Shown here: positions 51,159 to 60,866 of the stretch, piece by piece | How the letters are laid out: every line of letters starts with the position of its first letter | How positions within the stretch are numbered: the first letter of the stretch is position 1 | Source: an uncultured Acidobacteriia bacterium | Lineage (GTDB): Bacteria > Acidobacteriota > Terriglobia > Bryobacterales > Bryobacteraceae | Length of the DNA stretch: 64,000 bases | Direction of reading: 5' to 3' | Assembly: GCA_903900705.1 (NCBI GenBank) | Contig: CAIUOG010000110.1 | Location: forward strand, 62,001 to 126,000 | Made by a program: the position numbers and the translations under genes | Notes under the pieces: model-generated | The model's input: the letters and a program-made list of their open reading frames with translations, nothing else | Databases searched by the model: none | Told to the model about the DNA's origin: nothing

Positions 51159-51258
51159 TGTTGTGGTGGTGAAAAGAGATTCGCTCTTTCTATTTTACAC
51201 CGGGGATTGTTACAACGGGGCGTGGTACGGTACTGGCGTTGAAGCTTTCGGCTATACT

Positions 51259-53292
51259 ATGGCGGCGAACGTGCCGAATACGATCGATTACGAACGGTTG
51301 TTTCCCGCGCGGAACCCCGGACCGGAACACTGGACCGCGGTGGCCTCGGTCCGTGAGCGTGTCGCGGGCGGCCCAATTCCGCTGGAACTGACCATCGGGC
51401 TGTTTCCCGGCGATGTGCGGGATTACGAGGCAGGACTGCTATTGATGCCGTCCGAAGCGCGCGCCACGGCAATCGCGGCGGTGGAGACGGCAATCGAACT
51501 TCCACCGGAGCAGATTCGGGAGGCGGCCCGCGCGCTGGCATGTGTGATGGTGCGGGACACAACGCTGGCTGCTGAGAGCCTCACCAATGCGGTGGAACCC
51601 TTGTTGCGTCGTGATGATGCTCTGCCGCCTGGCTCACGACCTTCCGAACCACTGGTTCGAAGGCGTCTGGATCTGATCGCGAACCTGCGGGCCGGTGTAC
51701 TGCCGCCGGAAACGGAGGGCGCGCGCACGGAGACCATGGCGATGTATCTGCCGCCGCAGACCGTGCCGGAGATTCCCGTGGAGTGGGGCAGGTTCCGCGA
51801 TCTGCGTCCGCTCGGGGAAAAGGTGGAGGCAAGGTCCTGCTTTCGGGCGCTCGACCCCGAAACGGGCCAGGAAGTCGCCTTGCAACTGGTTCGGCCCGGC
51901 TATGAAGCGTGGTCATCGGAACCGGCACTTCTGCACCGGGCGCGGATTCTGGCGGGTGTACGGCATCCGGGCCTGATCCCGATTCTCGGCGCGGAGGCCA
52001 GAGACGGACTCGTGGGCTGGTGGTGCGAGTGGGTGGAGGGAGCGGGTTGCGTCCGGGCGGCGGATCCGTTTCAGGCGGCCCGGATGGTGGCGGAGATTTG
52101 TTCCGCCGTATCGGCGATTCATGCCACGGGCCTGCCACATGGAGAGATTCGGGCGGAGACGTTGGTCGCGCGGGGCGCTTCGGAAGCGCCGTTGCTGATG
52201 CCATTTTTCGCGGGGGGTGAGCAGACCGATTATGCCGTACCGGAGTTCCGGACAGGAGGCAAGCCATCGAAAGCTTCCGATATTTATGCGTTGGGTGCCC
52301 TGTTGGGGTTGCTAACGCCGTCGGGCGCGTGGCCGGCAGACCTGGAAGCGATTGTGCGTCGGGCAACCGCCTATCTGCCCGAGGCGCGGTATGCGGACGT
52401 GGAGGAAATGCGTCAGGCACTGCGGAACTTCGTCGCGGCGACCGGCACGAAAGCCACCGCCCGGCGCCGGCTCTGGCCGGCCGTTGGCGTGTGCGTGCTG
52501 CTGCTGGGAGGCGGCGCGGCGGTCACGCGATGGCAGGGGGGGACTGAGGCGGCCTACCGGAACGCTGTGGATCGGAATCCGAACGACTGGCGGAACTACG
52601 ACGCCTGGGCCCGATTTCTCGTTCAATCTCACCGGACAGCGGAAGCCCGGGAGCAGTTCGGGAATGCGCTGCGCGTGTCACCGGAAAACCCGGTGGTGCT
52701 GAGCGGACTGGGCGCTGCGCAGGTGCTTGATGGAGACATTTCGGGAGCCGTCACGACCCTTCGGCGGGCCAGTGAAGCCGCGCCGGGCGAGGCCTCAATC
52801 TGGCGGGAATTGGGCGAGACGTACACGCTGCTGGGGGAATTCGATCCGGCTGCGGAGGTCCTCGAAAGGGCAGCGCGGACCGGCCCGCGGGACTATCGAA
52901 ACTGGGCCGCATTGGCGATCGCGCTGCAGTATGGCTCCGGGGGGCAGGCGCAGGCGCAAACCGCCAGGAGAAAGGCTCTGGAAATGGCCGAGGCGGACGC
53001 GCGGGACGGAAAGGCGGACGCGGAAAGTCTCGCCGACCGGGGAATTCTCGAGGCCGGGACCGGGAATCCGGCTGCAGCCCGGCGTTTGCTGAACCAGGCA
53101 GCGGCGCTACGGCCCAGTTCGGCGGAGGTATTGTTCCGCGCAGGCCTGGGGGATGAGATTCTGGGTGACCGCGATCTGGCGCTCCGTCTGATTTCGGAAG
53201 CGGTCCGTCGAGGATTTCCGGCGGAGGTGGTAAAGCGCCGCCCGGAACTGGCCCGCCTGCGCGCCGACCCGCGGTTCCGGATGCCAGAGTGA
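51259..53292 (+). CDS. Pseudokinase-TPR membrane protein (protein kinase-like domain lacking catalytic residues)
   Basis: FRDLRPLGE...VALQLV...IHATGLPHGEIRAETL...KASDIYALGALLGLL; TM RLWPAVGVCVLLLGGGAAV; C-terminal TPRs. Confidence 0.8.
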   Translation: MAANVPNTIDYERLFPARNPGPEHWTAVASVRERVAGGPIPLELTIGLFPGDVRDYEAGLLLMPSEARATAIAAVETAIELPPEQIREAARALACVMVRDTTLAAESLTNAVEPLLRRDDALPPGSRPSEPLVRRRLDLIANLRAGVLPPETEGARTETMAMYLPPQTVPEIPVEWGRFRDLRPLGEKVEARSCFRALDPETGQEVALQLVRPGYEAWSSEPALLHRARILAGVRHPGLIPILGAEARDGLVGWWCEWVEGAGCVRAADPFQAARMVAEICSAVSAIHATGLPHGEIRAETLVARGASEAPLLMPFFAGGEQTDYAVPEFRTGGKPSKASDIYALGALLGLLTPSGAWPADLEAIVRRATAYLPEARYADVEEMRQALRNFVAATGTKATARRRLWPAVGVCVLLLGGGAAVTRWQGGTEAAYRNAVDRNPNDWRNYDAWARFLVQSHRTAEAREQFGNALRVSPENPVVLSGLGAAQVLDGDISGAVTTLRRASEAAPGEASIWRELGETYTLLGEFDPAAEVLERAARTGPRDYRNWAALAIALQYGSGGQAQAQTARRKALEMAEADARDGKADAESLADRGILEAGTGNPAAARRLLNQAAALRPSSAEVLFRAGLGDEILGDRDLALRLISEAVRRGFPAEVVKRRPELARLRADPRFRMPE

Positions 53293-53310
53293 TGACGGTC
53301 GACACCAGGC

Positions 53311-53420
53311 TATACTGAATGGTTAGCTGATCGTATTTGGTGCTTGACCTCTAATCGCAATCATCGAGGCGTCACGCTTCGCGAGGGGATGCGCGGTATG
53401 TGCTGCGTCAGCCCCTTTTT
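53311..53420 (+). other. Intergenic infA leader or small-RNA candidate
   Basis: TATACT at 53311-53316; imperfect GC-rich hairpin aggggatgcg...tgcgtcagcccct followed by TTTTTT before infA. Confidence 0.3.
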
Positions 53421-53468
53421 TGTTGTTGTGCGGCGTTACAGCAGGTAATCCAGGAAGAGTGAGGTGGA

Positions 53469-53687
53469 ATGAGTAAGGAAGACAGTATTGAAGTTACAGG
53501 AACCGTCCTCGAAAAATTTCCGAGCGGTTTGTTCAGTGTTCAGCTGGAACATGAGCGCGTGGTTCTGGCGCATCTGGCTGGCCGGCTTCGCCGCAATCGC
53601 ATTCGCGTGCTGGCGGGTGACAAGGTCACGCTGGAGCTTTCCCCCTACGATCTGACCAAGGGCCGGATCACGTTCCGCCATCGCTAA
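53469..53687 (+). CDS. infA: Translation initiation factor IF-1
   Basis: [72 protein letters not shown]. Confidence 0.95.
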   Translation: MSKEDSIEVTGTVLEKFPSGLFSVQLEHERVVLAHLAGRLRRNRIRVLAGDKVTLELSPYDLTKGRITFRHR

Positions 53688-53735
53688 CAAAAATTTCAGA
53701 GAATATTCCGCGCTCCGCGCACTGGTTCAGAAGAG

Positions 53736-54854
53736 ATGCTGAAAACTCTTTTCGTTTTTGGGACCCGGCCGGAGGCCATCAAGCTCTGCCCCATCGTTCT
53801 TCACATGAAGGCGAGGCCACGGGATTTTTCCGTTTGCGTCGCCGTCACTGCGCAGCATCGCCAAATGCTCGACCAGGTACTGGCTGCCTTCCGAGTCATC
53901 CCCGATTTCGATCTCAACCTGATGACGCCGAATCAGACGCTCACCGCGTCTTCTTCGCGTATGCTGGCCGCGCTGGAACCGGTGATGACCGAGGTGCGCC
54001 CTGACATGGTATACGTCCAGGGCGATACCGCCACCACTCTTTGCGGCGCAATGGCTGCTTTCTACGCGCGAATTCCCGTGGGACACGTGGAAGCCGGCCT
54101 GCGCACGGGCGACATGGCTCAGCCGTTTCCGGAAGAAATGAACCGGGTGGTAACGGCCCGGCTGGCGGCCATTCATTTTGCCGCCACAGCAGGCGCGCGC
54201 GACAATCTGCTGCGCGAGGGGGTGGCGGCGGATACCATCCATGTGACCGGTAATTCAGGAATTGATGCCGTACTGCATGTGCGGGACCGCCTGATTTCGG
54301 GCGAACTGCAGGGCTCCGACTGGAGCTTCCTGGACCCTTCGAAGAAGCTGATTGTGGTGACGGCCCACCGTCGGGAGAGCTTTGGGCCGGGCTTTGAGAA
54401 TATCTGCCGGGCGATCCGGCGGTTGGCCGGACGCGGGGATGTGGAGATTGTGTGGCCGGTACACCGGAACCCGAACGTGACGGGGCCTGTGCAGATACAT
54501 CTGGCGGGGCTGGCCAACGTTCATCTGATCGAACCGCTGGACTACGTGCCGTTTGTGGACCTCATGCGGCGGGCGTATCTGCTGCTGACCGATTCCGGCG
54601 GGATTCAGGAAGAGGGGCCATCGCTGGGGAAACCGGTGATCGTGATGCGGGAGAAGACAGAGCGGCCCGAGGCGGTGGAAGCCGGGACAGTGCGCCTGAC
54701 CGGGACGGATGAGGAGCGAATCGTGAATGAGGTATCGCGCCTGCTTGACGACGCCGGAGCGTACGGAGCGATGGCCCGGGTACATAATCCTTACGGGGAT
54801 GGGCGGGCGAGCGAGTGGATCGCCGGGGCGACTCTGCGGTATTTCGGGCTGTAG
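53736..54854 (+). CDS. wecB: UDP-N-acetylglucosamine 2-epimerase (non-hydrolysing)
   Basis: FVFGTRPEAIKLCPIV, VQGDTATTLCGAMAAFYARIPVGHVEAGLRTGD, DSGGIQEEGPSLGKPVIVMREKTERPEAVEAGT. Confidence 0.95.
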   Translation: MLKTLFVFGTRPEAIKLCPIVLHMKARPRDFSVCVAVTAQHRQMLDQVLAAFRVIPDFDLNLMTPNQTLTASSSRMLAALEPVMTEVRPDMVYVQGDTATTLCGAMAAFYARIPVGHVEAGLRTGDMAQPFPEEMNRVVTARLAAIHFAATAGARDNLLREGVAADTIHVTGNSGIDAVLHVRDRLISGELQGSDWSFLDPSKKLIVVTAHRRESFGPGFENICRAIRRLAGRGDVEIVWPVHRNPNVTGPVQIHLAGLANVHLIEPLDYVPFVDLMRRAYLLLTDSGGIQEEGPSLGKPVIVMREKTERPEAVEAGTVRLTGTDEERIVNEVSRLLDDAGAYGAMARVHNPYGDGRASEWIAGATLRYFGL

Positions 54855-54860
54855 GCGGCT

Positions 54861-55730
54861 TTACCGCAGAAGATCGTCGAGCGTCGTGCAATGAAAGATG
54901 CGGGCGAGAGCCTGGTCCACATCGGCAATTCTCATAGAAGCGAAACGCTGGGATTGCGCAGCCGGGATCGGGCCAAAACGCATTTCCACCAGTCGAATCA
55001 GGGCTTGGCGCTCGCCCTCTTCGCGACCTTTTTCGAGGCCCTTCTCCAGCCCCTTTTCCAAGCCCTTTTCCAGCCCCTGTTCCATGCCAAGGGCCAGGCC
55101 TTTCCGGTATTCGCGGCCCAGAACTTCGTTTTCCAGAATGTCGATATGCAGTGGCATGCGTTTTGTCTCCTCTTCCACTACCCCGGCCAGTCTCCGCAGA
55201 CCGGCCATCGTCATCAGAGCCGTGAGCGATTTTTCCCGATCCACCGGAGTACATTTCCCGATCCGTTCCAGGATCTCCCGAACAGCGGCTCGCTCATTCC
55301 GCAGCCGCCCCAGCACCGCTAATATATTGTCGCCCAACTCCGGGCTTTCGAGCAAAGCCTCGCCATCGAGGTCTCTGGCATCGACCAGACGGAATTGAAA
55401 AGTGAGATGGGGTGTTTCAATCCGGTCAGCCATCCGCACTGGTTCGTAGCCGACATACAAGAGCACCTGGTCCGGAACCTGCTTATAACCGATCTGGATG
55501 GTGACGTTGTATTCCAGCATCCGGGCTGGAGCGAGGGGTTCATTTTTCGTCATGAGTTCCAAGTGGAACAGACCACCTGCCCGCAGTTCTCCCACCAGAT
55601 CAGGACGCAGGGCCTTCACCTGCGCCATGTCCACGTTCAACCAACGCACGACCGGCGAGCCCCCTAATTCCGTGATCGCTCTGACTGCGTTCTGAAACAT
55701 TTCCTTCAGAACGACATCATTGTGCTGCAT
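54861..55730 (-). CDS. Rpn-family PD-(D/E)XK nuclease/transposase-like protein with C-terminal DUF4351-like region
   Basis: RPDLVGELRAGGLFHLELMT; LEKGLEKGLEKGLEKG repeats; ERQALIRLVEMRFGPIP...TLDDLLR. Confidence 0.82.
   Translation of the reverse strand: MQHNDVVLKEMFQNAVRAITELGGSPVVRWLNVDMAQVKALRPDLVGELRAGGLFHLELMTKNEPLAPARMLEYNVTIQIGYKQVPDQVLLYVGYEPVRMADRIETPHLTFQFRLVDARDLDGEALLESPELGDNILAVLGRLRNERAAVREILERIGKCTPVDREKSLTALMTMAGLRRLAGVVEEETKRMPLHIDILENEVLGREYRKGLALGMEQGLEKGLEKGLEKGLEKGREEGERQALIRLVEMRFGPIPAAQSQRFASMRIADVDQALARIFHCTTLDDLLR
55026..55073 (-). repeat. Four degenerate 12-bp tandem repeats encoding LEKG
   Basis: Minus strand: CTGGAAAAGGGC TTGGAAAAGGGG CTGGAGAAGGGC CTCGAAAAAGGT. 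Confidence 0.9.
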
Positions 55731-55774
55731 CACCGATATAGTGGGCCCGCCGGCGAATTTTCTTCGGTATTTTT

Positions 55775-58429
55775 CTAACTGGAACGGGACATGTCGCTGG
55801 ACGTTCCGCCCGCCGCCGGCACGTAACACTTCAACGTGTAGTCCATCACCATGCGGTCGGCATTGAAACGCCAGCCAAGCGTACGGATGGTCCGCTTCAT
55901 ACGTTTGATCCAGCCGCGCGGCAGACCGTCGCGATCCCGCTGGTAGTAAAGCGGAATCACTTCGTCCTTCAGGGTGCGGTAAAGATCCTCGCTGTCCCGC
56001 TTATCGTGGACATCCAGATTGCTGTGCGTGCGCCCTGTGCCAATGGTGAACCCATTCAGACCGTCATAAGCCTCCGCCCACCAGCCGTCCGGCACGCTGA
56101 GGTTGAGTCCACCGTTGAGAACCACTTTCTGGCCGCTGGTGCCGGAAGCTTCGAGCGGGCGCCGGGGGTTATTGAGCCAGACATCGACGCCCTGCACCAA
56201 GTGACGCCCGACGTTGATGTCATAGTCCTCAACAAAGACGAAGCGGTCAGCGAACTGGGAATCCCGCATCAGTTCAGCAATCTGCTGCAGCACCCGCTTG
56301 CCGGGCTCATCCCGGGGATGGGCCTTGCCGGCAAACACGAACTGTACGGGCCGCTTGGGATCGTTCACCATATTGCCGAGCCGCTCAATATCGCTGAGCA
56401 GCAGGTTCGCGCGCTTGTAAGTCGCAAAGCGTCGCGCAAAGCCGATGGTCAGGGCATCCGGGCTGAGTACCTTGCTGAGCCGGGCCAGAGATTCCGCGGA
56501 TTCCCCACGGACCTTCGACTGTTCCACCGCGCGGCGGCGGACGAAATCCAGCAGGCGGGCCTTGAGGCTGAGGTGGGTTTCCCAAAGTTCCGCATCATCA
56601 ATGTCTTCAATGCCTTCCCAGATGCGGCTCTCTCCGGAATGTTCGCTCCAGCCGGCGCCGAGGTGTCGATCGTAGAGCCGGAACATCTGCGGCGCGAGCC
56701 ACGACGGCACGTGTACGCCGTTCGTGATATGGCCGATCGGCACCGAGTCCTCACTGCGACCGGGGAAGAGACTGGTCCACATGGAACGGGAGACCTCGCC
56801 GTGCAGCGCGGAGACGGCATTGGCGCGGCGGGAAAGCTTCAGCCCGAGCACCGTCATGCAGAACTCATGCGGATTGTGATCGTGCTCGCGACCCATGCTC
56901 ATGAGGTGCTCGTGGGAAATACCCAGGGCGTCACGGAGAGGGCCCAGATGTTCCTCAATCAGGTCGGCATGGAAGCGGTCATGGCCGGCGGGTACGGGAG
57001 TATGCGTGGTGAAGACGACCTCGCGGGTGACCACAGGAGCCGCCTGGTGGAAGTTGAGACCTTCATCCGCCATCCGGGTGCGGATGGCTTCCAGCACCGC
57101 GAAGCCCGAGTGGCCTTCATTCATGTGATAGACACCGGGGGTGACGCCCATGGCGCGCAACGCGCGGACGCCGCCAACACCAAGCAGCAATTCCTGCCGG
57201 ATACGGACCCGTCCATCGCCACCATAGAGCTGGGAGGTGAGTTCGCGATCTTCCGGGGCATTGCCGTCGACGTTCGAATCGAGCAGCAGCAGGTCGATGC
57301 GGCCCACTTTCATACGCCAGACCTTGGCGCGGATGGACCCGCGACGGGTGTCGATCTGAATGGTGACCGGCGCGCCATTCGCCCCGATGGCGGGCTCCAT
57401 GGCAAGTGAGTTCACGTCAGTCGGGAGGTAGTCTTCCAGCTGCCAGCCCTCGCCGTTCAGGCGCTGGCGGAAGTAGCCCTGCGCGTAGAACAGCCCGATG
57501 CCGATGAGCGGGATGTCCAGATCCGAAGCGCTCTTGATATGGTCGCCGGCGAGGACGCCGAGACCGCCGGAATAAATCGGCACGGATTCGTGAATACCGA
57601 ATTCCGCGGAGAAGTAAGCCACCGGGCGCGGGCGAAGAACGCCGGCGTGCGTTCCACCCCAGGTGCGATCCGTCCGGAGATACTCCTGCAGCCGGCGATA
57701 CGCGTAGTTGATGCGGCTGTGCAGCATCAGTTCGCCGCAGCGGCGTTCGATGGTGGCGAGGGGCATCCTCGAGAGCATCGTGATCGGGTTGTGGTTGAGA
57801 TCACGGAACAGGACCGGGTCCAGGTCGCGGAAGATGCTGGTGACTTCGTGATCCCAGCTCCACCAGAGATTGCGAGCCAAAGCCCAGAGGCGCTCCTGGG
57901 TGGGAGCGATGAAACGGGCCAGATTGCGCGCTTCGCCGATGACGGGAGCCACTTCGGTGGCCGCCTCCGTCAACATGCGGATTTCCTCGTTCTGGAAGAT
58001 GCGGATGTCACTGGTCTGCAGCACCAGAACGCCCTGCAGAATGCCGCGCTCGATCACCGGCACGCCGAGGAACGACTGATAGCCTTCTTCGCCGGTCTCC
58101 GTAAAGAACTTAAAGCGCGGATGATTATTCGCCGGGCTCACCGCAACCGGGCGTAATTCTTCCGCCACAAGCCCGGTGAGGCCTTCATGCAGGCCGAGTC
58201 GCAGGGTTCCGATGCACTCTTTGCGCAGACCCACGGTTGCGGCGAGTACGAGGTTGGCTCGGTCCGGCTCCAGCAGGTAGGCGGAGCAGACTTCCGTCTG
58301 GAATCGCTTCGCGATGAGCGCGACAACGTTCATCAGAGTCTCCGTGGGCTGGCCGCCCTCCTGGGTCAGATTGGCGATCTCCTCAAGAGTCAGGACGTGA
58401 TTTTCCGCATTGGAGGCGGTGGCGCTCAT
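55775..58429 (-). CDS. GAF domain fused to alpha-glucan (glycogen/starch) phosphorylase
   Basis: N-terminal GAF-like VVALIAKRFQTEVCSAYLLEPD...FLGVPVIERGILQGVLVLQ; then ARNLWWSWDHEV, VAYFSAEFGIHESVPIYSGGLGVLAGDH. Confidence 0.92.
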   Translation of the reverse strand: MSATASNAENHVLTLEEIANLTQEGGQPTETLMNVVALIAKRFQTEVCSAYLLEPDRANLVLAATVGLRKECIGTLRLGLHEGLTGLVAEELRPVAVSPANNHPRFKFFTETGEEGYQSFLGVPVIERGILQGVLVLQTSDIRIFQNEEIRMLTEAATEVAPVIGEARNLARFIAPTQERLWALARNLWWSWDHEVTSIFRDLDPVLFRDLNHNPITMLSRMPLATIERRCGELMLHSRINYAYRRLQEYLRTDRTWGGTHAGVLRPRPVAYFSAEFGIHESVPIYSGGLGVLAGDHIKSASDLDIPLIGIGLFYAQGYFRQRLNGEGWQLEDYLPTDVNSLAMEPAIGANGAPVTIQIDTRRGSIRAKVWRMKVGRIDLLLLDSNVDGNAPEDRELTSQLYGGDGRVRIRQELLLGVGGVRALRAMGVTPGVYHMNEGHSGFAVLEAIRTRMADEGLNFHQAAPVVTREVVFTTHTPVPAGHDRFHADLIEEHLGPLRDALGISHEHLMSMGREHDHNPHEFCMTVLGLKLSRRANAVSALHGEVSRSMWTSLFPGRSEDSVPIGHITNGVHVPSWLAPQMFRLYDRHLGAGWSEHSGESRIWEGIEDIDDAELWETHLSLKARLLDFVRRRAVEQSKVRGESAESLARLSKVLSPDALTIGFARRFATYKRANLLLSDIERLGNMVNDPKRPVQFVFAGKAHPRDEPGKRVLQQIAELMRDSQFADRFVFVEDYDINVGRHLVQGVDVWLNNPRRPLEASGTSGQKVVLNGGLNLSVPDGWWAEAYDGLNGFTIGTGRTHSNLDVHDKRDSEDLYRTLKDEVIPLYYQRDRDGLPRGWIKRMKRTIRTLGWRFNADRMVMDYTLKCYVPAAGGTSSDMSRSS

Positions 58430-58644
58430 GAATTTGTTCTCCTTTAGTCGACTACGACGGGGCGTTGGACGCGCTGACTGGGCGGGAAACCCTATTTTAG
58501 CGGACGGTGATCGGCCAGACGAGATTTGTCCGGATTTTCACGCGAACCAGTCATCCGAACCGGAGCGTGGCAACAGGCGCAACCAAAACGTAATACTTCC
58601 GTTGCCCCTGTGTGACATTGGCCTGTTAGTTCTTGGTGAATACG

Positions 58645-60819
58645 ATGAGAACTACCACGTTTATCCTCACCCTGCTGACTTCCGCAGGGTTGATTTTTGC
58701 GCAGACGGCGACGTTTTCCGGCTTCACGCCGAACAACATTGTCGTGACCCGCAGCGTTTATACCGGCACAGCTTCCACCGTGACGGTCGGCCAGACGCTG
58801 CCCCCGAACTGCCCTTCCACCGCGGCCTGCGGCACGGCCAAGGCGACCGATAACGGCTCGTTTCCGGCAGTTGGCAGCACAAACAATGTTTTCAACAACA
58901 ACAAGGTGGATGGCAGCTTTGGCGTCACCAGCCCGATCTTCCTCGACCAGCTGACGCCGGCAGGCCTTCTCGTGAGCACGCTGCCGGTTCCGGGCAGTGT
59001 GGTCAGCACCAGCTTCCCTTCAAAATCGGAGCTCGCGATTAATCTTTCGACAGACGGCGCCGCGCTGACGTTTATGGCTTACGCCGCGCCGCCGAATACG
59101 CTCGACGTATCAAATTCGAACACCCCGGGCGTATATGACCCGACCAACCCGGTCGGCAGCAGCTACTTCCGCGATGTGGTGCAGGTCAGCGCGGCGGGAA
59201 CCATTCAGGCCACTCCGACGAACGCTTACAGCGGTAACAACGGCCGGGCGGCGATTCTCGCCAACGGCTTTTATTACATGGTGGGCAACGACAATAACGG
59301 CGCCGGCACTCCCACCAACCTGGTTACCTCAACCGGTGCGGAAATCGCCACACCCGGGCAGCCCGGCACCACGGTTCCGACGCAGATCGGAACCTTCTCG
59401 GTCACACAGTACAACGACCCGGTGACCGGCAAGCCCTATGCCGCCGACAAGGCAGGCAAAGACAACAACTTCCGCGGCCTGACGATCTTTAACAACACCA
59501 TGTACGTCACCAAAGGCAGTGGCAGCAACGGTTTCAACACGGTGTATCAGGTTGGCACGGCGGGAACGCTCCCCACCCTGGCCAATGCGACCTCGACGCC
59601 CATCACAGTACTGCCCGGCTTCCCCGCCACTCCCGCGAAGAACGCGGATGCCCAGAACCCGTTCGGAATCTGGTTCGCGAACGCGACCACTCTCTATGTC
59701 GCCGATGAAGGCGATGGCACCCTGCTGAATGCGACCACCAGCAAAAACTCCGGCCTGCAGAAATGGGTTCTGACCAATGGCGTCTGGAACAAGGTCTACG
59801 TTCTGCAGAACGGGCTCAACCTCGGCCAGCAGTACGGCGTGGCCAACTATCCCACCGCCCTCAACCCGGCGACCGACGGTCTCCGGAACATCGCCGGCCG
59901 CGTCAACGCGGATGGCACCGTGACGGTCTGGGCGACGACCTCCACCGTCAGTTCCAATGGCGATCAGGGCGCTGACCCGAACAAACTGGTGGCGATTAAC
60001 GACATTCTGGTGAATACGGACCCCGCAATTGCCGCCGCCGAACAGTTCTGGACGGTGAAAACCGCTGGTTACGCCGAAGTGCTGCGCGGCGTTTCACTCA
60101 CTCCCGGCAGCACCCCGGTCGCCGCTCCGGCGATGGCTGTGGTTTCTTCCGCGAATCCGAGCGGTGGCGCCGTTGCGCCGGGCTCCACGGTTTCCGCTTA
60201 TGGCACGAAACTGGCCACCAGCGCTGTAACCCGTCTTCCCCTGCCCTTCCTGCCCACCAATCTGGGTGGTACCACCGTCACCGTCACGGATTCCACCAAG
60301 GCGGTTTACACGGCGTCTCTTCTGGCGGCGTCGCCTTCGCAGGTGAACTTCGTGATGCCTTCTGTCGCAACCGGTCCCGCTCTGGTGACAACCCAGGCTG
60401 GCGACGGCGCCATCTCCACGGCGACCGTGCAGGTGAACGCTGTGGCGCCCGGTGTCTTCACGCTGGGCGCGTCCAACGTTGCGGCCGCCGGCGTTTCGGG
60501 CGGTTCGGGTCCGGCCCCCTCGGTTTACGGCATGAACAGCGACGGCACGATTGTGGCGACGCCGATTAACGTCGGTTCGGGCAACGTGACTCTCTCGCTT
60601 TATGGCACAGGTCTGCGGGCGGCTGGTCTGGCAAACGTCACGGCAACGGTGAACGGCGTTTCGGCGCCGGTGACCTACGCGGGCGCGCAGCCGAGCTATC
60701 CCGGTCTGGATCAGGTCAACATTTCTCTGCCCGCGTCACTTGCGGGCAGCGGCATGGTGCCGGTGGTCGTGACCGCTGGTGGCGTGGCGGCGAACACCGT
60801 GTGGATCGCGATTCAGTAA
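58645..60819 (+). CDS. Secreted protein with TIGR03437-type C-terminal region
   Basis: Signal peptide MRTTTFILTLLTSAGLIFAQ; NPSGGAVAPGSTVSAYGTKLA...LPTNLGGTTVTVTD...ASPSQVNFVMPS...LSLYGTGLRAA...YPGLDQVNISLP. Confidence 0.8.
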   Translation: MRTTTFILTLLTSAGLIFAQTATFSGFTPNNIVVTRSVYTGTASTVTVGQTLPPNCPSTAACGTAKATDNGSFPAVGSTNNVFNNNKVDGSFGVTSPIFLDQLTPAGLLVSTLPVPGSVVSTSFPSKSELAINLSTDGAALTFMAYAAPPNTLDVSNSNTPGVYDPTNPVGSSYFRDVVQVSAAGTIQATPTNAYSGNNGRAAILANGFYYMVGNDNNGAGTPTNLVTSTGAEIATPGQPGTTVPTQIGTFSVTQYNDPVTGKPYAADKAGKDNNFRGLTIFNNTMYVTKGSGSNGFNTVYQVGTAGTLPTLANATSTPITVLPGFPATPAKNADAQNPFGIWFANATTLYVADEGDGTLLNATTSKNSGLQKWVLTNGVWNKVYVLQNGLNLGQQYGVANYPTALNPATDGLRNIAGRVNADGTVTVWATTSTVSSNGDQGADPNKLVAINDILVNTDPAIAAAEQFWTVKTAGYAEVLRGVSLTPGSTPVAAPAMAVVSSANPSGGAVAPGSTVSAYGTKLATSAVTRLPLPFLPTNLGGTTVTVTDSTKAVYTASLLAASPSQVNFVMPSVATGPALVTTQAGDGAISTATVQVNAVAPGVFTLGASNVAAAGVSGGSGPAPSVYGMNSDGTIVATPINVGSGNVTLSLYGTGLRAAGLANVTATVNGVSAPVTYAGAQPSYPGLDQVNISLPASLAGSGMVPVVVTAGGVAANTVWIAIQ

Positions 60820-60841
60820 CTCAGCGAATCGGAGAGAAAGG

Positions 60842-60866
60842 GGCGGCCTTCGGGCCGCCTTTTTAT
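60842..60866 (+). terminator. Rho-independent-type terminator with TTCG tetraloop
   Basis: ggcggcc-ttcg-ggccgcc-tttttattt. Confidence 0.9.

Noticed and set aside
55026-55085. 12-bp repeats considered as a CRISPR or noncoding satellite
   Set aside because: In-frame LEKG coding units without spacers.
54861-55730. Rpn gene considered as an insertion sequence
   Set aside because: No inverted repeats or target-site duplication seen; Rpn family members are usually single genes.
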